Positions 50,472 through 53,727 of a stretch of 53,727 nt of DNA are shown one piece after another. A program made the translations under genes and the position numbers. Position 1 is the first letter of the stretch; every line of letters begins with the position of its first letter. The stretch is taken from the NCBI GenBank assembly GCA_947623805.1, contig CANQHZ010000012.1, forward strand, positions 1-53,727, given 5' to 3'. Origin of the DNA: an uncultured Lachnospiraceae bacterium. GTDB taxonomy: Bacteria; Bacillota; Clostridia; Lachnospirales; Lachnospiraceae. Below the pieces are notes generated by a model. It did no database searches, was not told where the DNA came from, and saw only the letters and a list, made by a program, of their open reading frames with translations.

Positions 50472-52082
50472 TTACCCCCAGTCTTCGTCAAGCCAGTTCC
50501 TCAAAAGCGTAGCAACCGCCTCCGGATTTTCTTCCACGAAGTTCTCTATGAGCTTCCTTGCCTCGGACTTCTGCTCTGTCTCTATGCTTTCAAGCTCCTC
50601 CTTGCTGGTCTGCAGCAAATCTTCGACAGAGAGTTCTTCTTCCTCCTCGACTTCTCTCTTGGTACGCAGGCTCATAAATACTACGAATCCTAAGAGTACA
50701 AGGATGATTATAATGAGTATGATTTGGATTATATCCTTAAACTCGACGCTCTTTTCTACAGCATCTACAAACTGCACTTCTTCAAACGCGATAATGCTTA
50801 CATTGCTGTCCGGCACGCCGACCGCGTTTGCCACAAGGTCTACGAAATCATCATTTACTTCAAGCTGTGTCCTAACGTCATTGGCAAGCTTATACTCCTC
50901 CCAGGTGATGCCGTCAAGGTAGCCCTGCAGTCTGACGTCTTCCTCGCGGATTACTCTGTACTTGATAGCAGCCACTGACACTGTACTGTCATCATATACT
51001 ATCGTACCGACCTGCGGTTTCTCGCTCGTTATCGTCTCATCGGGAAGATAATCGCGCTTTGATTCGTATGTAGATGTATTGGTGCCCGTGGACTCGTCAA
51101 TCAGGACATCTGTCTCGGAATTTGAATCCGTACCCGGTATGCCGCCTATGCCGTCAGTGGCGTTCGACCTGTATTCTTCCGTATGTGAATATAAGCCCTG
51201 GTCCATGCCGTCGGGGGCGGAATACCTGTGCTCTGTAATCTCTCTCTCCGAGAAGTCCATAATTACGTTTGCGGCAACTTTGATTTGATTGTACTCGCCT
51301 GTGCCGAGCAGGACATTCTGGACTTCGTTTTTGATGAGGCTTTCGGCATCCTGTTTGTACATCATCATGGTTTCCGCTTTGTCAAACTGTGATGCCGTTT
51401 CTTCTACAGGAAACCAAATAGTGCCGTTTATATCTGTGATTGTTATATTATCAGTAGTGTCATTACCCAGTCCTGTCGCCGCATGTCTTGCGATTGCCGC
51501 AGCGTTTTCCTGTGTAAAGCTTTCACCTTCGTTCAGCTCCAGCATAATGCCGGCATAGCTCTCGCGGTTTTGCGCTATGAGCGTGCCGTTGTCCTCGGGA
51601 ATGTCAATCGTCACTGTCGCTGATTTAACCGCAGGCATACGCATTATATCATTTGCAAGGTTTGTTTGAAGATAATATATACGTCTTTTCTGTTTATCGG
51701 CTTCCGTAGTGGAAAAGCTTCCTTCAAGTACGTCATCTATCGTATATGTATTTGTAGCTATGAAGTTTGAGCCAAGAAGTAAATTTGCATCGCCTTCCTG
51801 TTTTTTAAGTACGTCAAAGTTCAAGCCGTCGGAGCTCATCTTGTAATCGTAGCCGTTCTCGTCAAACAGGCTCTTAATCATCGCGCCTTCCTGTGCGTTC
51901 TCCGCCGTGGCGATTGGCACATATACTTTTCGGGTGAGCACGAATACCAATATGCCAACGGCAAGCAGTATGGCGACGCCTATCCCTATAATAATAGTCT
52001 TTTGCTTAGGCTGAAATTTGTTCCACCACTCTTTGAATCTCTCCAAAAGCTTCTTGCCAAATTCCAATAACTTGTCAACCAT
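50472..52082 (-). CDS. fliF: Flagellar MS-ring protein FliF
   Basis: A 536-residue membrane protein. Membrane helices flank the periplasmic part: TM1 about 28-49 (TIIIGIGVAILLAVGILVFV) and TM2 about 445-465 (IILIIIILVLLGFVVFMSLR). Between them are the YscJ-like ring-building motifs (VPIATAENAQEGAMIKSLFD; ATVTIDIPEDNGTLI) and a beta-collar. The C-terminal cytoplasmic tail (KLIENFVEENPEAVATLLRN, WLDEDW) is the FliG-binding peptide. About 34 copies form the MS-ring on which the rest assembles. Confidence 0.96.
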   Translation of the reverse strand: MVDKLLEFGKKLLERFKEWWNKFQPKQKTIIIGIGVAILLAVGILVFVLTRKVYVPIATAENAQEGAMIKSLFDENGYDYKMSSDGLNFDVLKKQEGDANLLLGSNFIATNTYTIDDVLEGSFSTTEADKQKRRIYYLQTNLANDIMRMPAVKSATVTIDIPEDNGTLIAQNRESYAGIMLELNEGESFTQENAAAIARHAATGLGNDTTDNITITDINGTIWFPVEETASQFDKAETMMMYKQDAESLIKNEVQNVLLGTGEYNQIKVAANVIMDFSEREITEHRYSAPDGMDQGLYSHTEEYRSNATDGIGGIPGTDSNSETDVLIDESTGTNTSTYESKRDYLPDETITSEKPQVGTIVYDDSTVSVAAIKYRVIREEDVRLQGYLDGITWEEYKLANDVRTQLEVNDDFVDLVANAVGVPDSNVSIIAFEEVQFVDAVEKSVEFKDIIQIILIIIILVLLGFVVFMSLRTKREVEEEEELSVEDLLQTSKEELESIETEQKSEARKLIENFVEENPEAVATLLRNWLDEDWG

Positions 52083-52120
52083 TTGAAGTATCTCCTTCTT
52101 ACGAAATCAAATCGAAGCGA

Positions 52121-52465
52121 TTATATCTGTATTTGCATAATCTCGCGGTATGCTTCAAGAAGCTTATCTCTGAGCGCTGTCGTATAGGCGAAAGCCGTCT
52201 GTGCTTTACCTACTGCAACGGTCAAGTCGTGAGGATTTTCTGTGATGCCCATGGACCATTTCAATTCTTCATTTTCCATATCAGACAATAAAACATTTGT
52301 GTCGTTTATGTTGCTTACCGCCGCATTGAAAATGGAGCCAAAGAGGCTTGAATCGCCTGTGGTCTTGGTTGTATCTGTGTCCGTGGTTTTGTTCAGTGTA
52401 TTTCTGATTGCATCAGAGCTTACGTTATATAAGCTTTTTATATCGTTTGCGGGTGTGATAGTCAT
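52121..52465 (-). CDS. fliE: Flagellar hook-basal body protein FliE
   Basis: A 114-residue export substrate that joins the MS-ring to the rod. The N-terminal third is variable. The C-terminal alpha-helical FliE core is clear: SLFGSIFNAAVSNINDTNVL, then MGITENPHDLTVAVGKAQTA and KLLEAYREIMQIQI. It lies between flgC and fliF, the standard arrangement. A GGAGG site precedes the ATG. Confidence 0.93.
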   Translation of the reverse strand: MTITPANDIKSLYNVSSDAIRNTLNKTTDTDTTKTTGDSSLFGSIFNAAVSNINDTNVLLSDMENEELKWSMGITENPHDLTVAVGKAQTAFAYTTALRDKLLEAYREIMQIQI

Positions 52466-52479
52466 TATGAGCCTCCTGT

Positions 52480-52974
52480 TTATTTATTCATTTCAAGTCC
52501 TTTGAGCATCATTGACTTTGATGCCTCAAAGGCTGCCTGGTTGGCATCATAGCCGCGTGATGCGTCTATCATGTTTGTCATCTCTGTAATGACGTTTACA
52601 TTTGAATAATGTACATATCCGTTTTCGTCAGCGTCAGGATGCTCGGGGTCATATGCCATGGTTTCTTCTGTCCATGTGTCCTCGTACAGTCCGCCTATCT
52701 TTACGCCTTGTCCTGGGCTTGAAAGCTTGGCTGAATTAAGCTGTCCGAGTGGTCTGCCTGAGAGGTTGCTGAACGCTGTATCGAGCATATGAGAGAAATT
52801 TCTGTTTTTTATGTTTGTCTTTTCCTGGAATGTCACTACTTTTCTAACGTAGCCGCCGCCGTCTTCTGTCCTTGTGGTGTTGGCGTTTGCAAGGTTCTGA
52901 GATGATATGTCCATGCGATATCTCTCCGCTGTCATACCTGATGCGCTTATATCAAAGGCTGTAAATAGTCCCAT
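52480..52974 (-). CDS. flgC: Proximal rod protein FlgC
   Basis: A 164-residue rod subunit. The N-terminal rod signature is FDISASGMTAERYRMDISSQ with NLANANTTRT. The C-terminal D0 helix includes NVNVITEMTNMIDASRGYDA and NQAAFEASKSMMLKGLEM. It is exported early and forms the proximal rod with FlgB, FlgF and FliE. It is second gene of the operon, 74 bp after flgB. A GGAGGT site precedes the ATG. Confidence 0.96.
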   Translation of the reverse strand: MGLFTAFDISASGMTAERYRMDISSQNLANANTTRTEDGGGYVRKVVTFQEKTNIKNRNFSHMLDTAFSNLSGRPLGQLNSAKLSSPGQGVKIGGLYEDTWTEETMAYDPEHPDADENGYVHYSNVNVITEMTNMIDASRGYDANQAAFEASKSMMLKGLEMNK

Positions 52975-53048
52975 AATTTACCTCCGTCCTTTTGTTTGTC
53001 TTATTGGGTTATATCGGTATTGCCGCTATTTTTTGATTTATTTTATTT

Positions 53049-53441
53049 TTACTTCATTACTGTCTGGAGCATTGAAAAATTCGTATTTACCAAATCTACA
53101 AGTGCGTTGTACTTGATTTGGTTTTCGGCGGATATTGCGTTTTCTGTGTCTATGTCTACGTTGTTGCCGTCGTATCTGTATGATAGTTCGGAATAGTCTA
53201 TGTAGGTCTTCGGGGTGAGTGATTCAAGCTCGATGTCTTTGACTTTGGCATCTGTGCTGTCGCCGTTTGCGCGGACAAAAGCGTGCTTTAGCTCGGTCTC
53301 GAAGCGTATGTCTTTGCGTTTGTAGTCCGGGGTATTGACGTTGGCAAGGTTATTGTTGATTAGCTCCTGGCGTTTGACTGCGGCATCCATGGTCTTGCTC
53401 ATGACGTTGATATAGTCAAATACATTTGTTGCTCCTAACAT
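53049..53441 (-). CDS. flgB: Proximal rod protein FlgB
   Basis: About 130 residues; first gene of the fla/che series. The N-terminal rod signature is MDAAVKRQELINNNLANVNT with PDYKRKDIRFE. The C-terminal helix includes NAISAENQIKYNALVDLVNT. The ATG at 53441 is preferred over one 18 codons earlier: AGGAGG lies 7-8 nt upstream of it, and the extra N-terminal residues (Asn-rich) are not typical of FlgB. The upstream 80 nt hold a sigma-A-type promoter. Confidence 0.95.
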   Translation of the reverse strand: MLGATNVFDYINVMSKTMDAAVKRQELINNNLANVNTPDYKRKDIRFETELKHAFVRANGDSTDAKVKDIELESLTPKTYIDYSELSYRYDGNNVDIDTENAISAENQIKYNALVDLVNTNFSMLQTVMK

Positions 53442-53519
53442 ATGCAATCCTCCTAATTTTTGTGTAAAATTATTATTGTTTGAATTGTTAAACATAAATA
53501 TACACTTTGTCCTTATTTT

Positions 53520-53547
53520 ATTATAGATTATTTTTGAAATATTTCAA
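53520..53547 (-). promoter_or_regulatory. Promoter of the fla/che locus with an overlapping palindrome
   Basis: On the minus strand TTGAAA (53542-53547) is followed after 16 nt by a perfect TATAAT (53520-53525), about 80 nt upstream of the flgB start. A perfect 14-bp palindrome, TTGAAATATTTCAA (53534-53547), covers the -35 box and could be an operator. The promoter looks sigma-A dependent, as for fla/che in B. subtilis; no sigma-28 consensus is visible. Confidence 0.65.
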
Positions 53548-53727
53548 GTATTATTTTTGTTTTGTTTAGGGGGGAGGGGGATTTGGGGAGAATTTTTTGA
53601 TTTGGGGACGCCCGAACAGGGAAATATATCTCATTCAGACCCGCTTGCGCTCACGGAAGTTTGACAGCCTAATTATCTTTCCATAACAGCCGTACACCCT
53701 TTAACCCTTTATAAAGACTGGATTTTC
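53548..53727. other. Upstream region of the fla/che locus with G-tracts
   Basis: No gene is supported. The plus strand carries four G-tracts of four or more (53569-53574, 53576-53580, 53585-53588, 53604-53607), so the template could fold as a G-quadruplex. The tracts run into the dispersed element at 53604-53650. Confidence 0.5.
53604..53650 (-). repeat. Copy B of the 47-nt bipartite dispersed element, upstream of flgB
   Basis: Read on the minus strand, block 1 (53650-53632) is identical to 12927-12945. After a 10-nt spacer, block 2 (53621-53604) matches 12956-12973 at 15 of 18 positions. A C-rich tract on the same strand follows, then the flgB promoter about 57 nt on. The GCAA hairpin of copy A is not well preserved here. 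Confidence 0.8.

Overview
This window looks like a chromosomal segment of a motile, anaerobic member of the Clostridia, most likely Lachnospiraceae (the Roseburia/Eubacterium/Butyrivibrio type). The evidence is the Bacillus/Clostridia-style fla/che gene order, a FliY-type switch protein with CheC-like motifs, CheC and CheD, an oxygen-detoxifying flavodiiron protein, and GGAGG-type ribosome binding sites before most genes. Taxonomy is inferred from gene content only. No tRNA, rRNA, CRISPR array or insertion sequence was recognised. All protein-coding genes except asnA lie on the minus strand.

Left part (1-16.1 kb): a partial membrane-protein gene, a MATE transporter co-transcribed with an unusual LacI-type-sensor/GGDEF fusion, a HAD phosphatase, a REC-(degenerate GGDEF)-EAL-PAS response regulator, and an isolated Rpn/PD-(D/E)XK gene in AT-rich DNA. 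A copper operon follows (csoR, a Cys-rich membrane/HMA protein, then copA). Its promoter carries a CsoR-like operator in the -35/-10 spacer, and the last gene encodes CopA fused in frame to a CopZ-like domain that has its own strong ribosome binding site. Next come a flavodiiron protein, the divergent asnA, and rpsB-tsf, which lie immediately downstream of the flagellar operon as they do in Bacillus subtilis.

Right part (16.17-53.5 kb): one fla/che locus of about 37 kb read right to left. It runs flgB-flgC-fliE-fliF-fliG-fliH-fliI-fliJ-ylxF-fliK-flgD-(TIGR02530)-flgE, then an intrinsic terminator, then flbD(swrD)-motA-motB-fliL-fliM-fliY-cheY-fliO-fliP-fliQ-fliR-flhB-flhA-flhF-flhG-ycgR-cheB-cheA-cheW-cheC-cheD-(membrane protein)-fliA-fapA and three poorly characterised genes, one of them SwrB-like. 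A bidirectional terminator closes the locus. Together these encode the rod/ring/hook base, the export apparatus, the switch, the stator, the chemotaxis core, a c-di-GMP brake and sigma-28. Distal rod, hook-associated, cap and filament genes and cheR are not in the window.

The most notable observations are: (i) a two-block, 47-nt element present upstream of both asnA and the flgB operon, in the same orientation relative to the downstream gene and with identical internal spacing; (ii) the CopA-CopZ fusion with an internal translation start; (iii) a strong terminator after flgE, with a candidate promoter before motA, splitting the operon; (iv) a palindrome over the -35 box of the flgB promoter; and (v) a little-known gene module at the distal end of the operon (103-aa protein, SwrB/DUF6115-like protein, YceG/MltG LysM-like protein).
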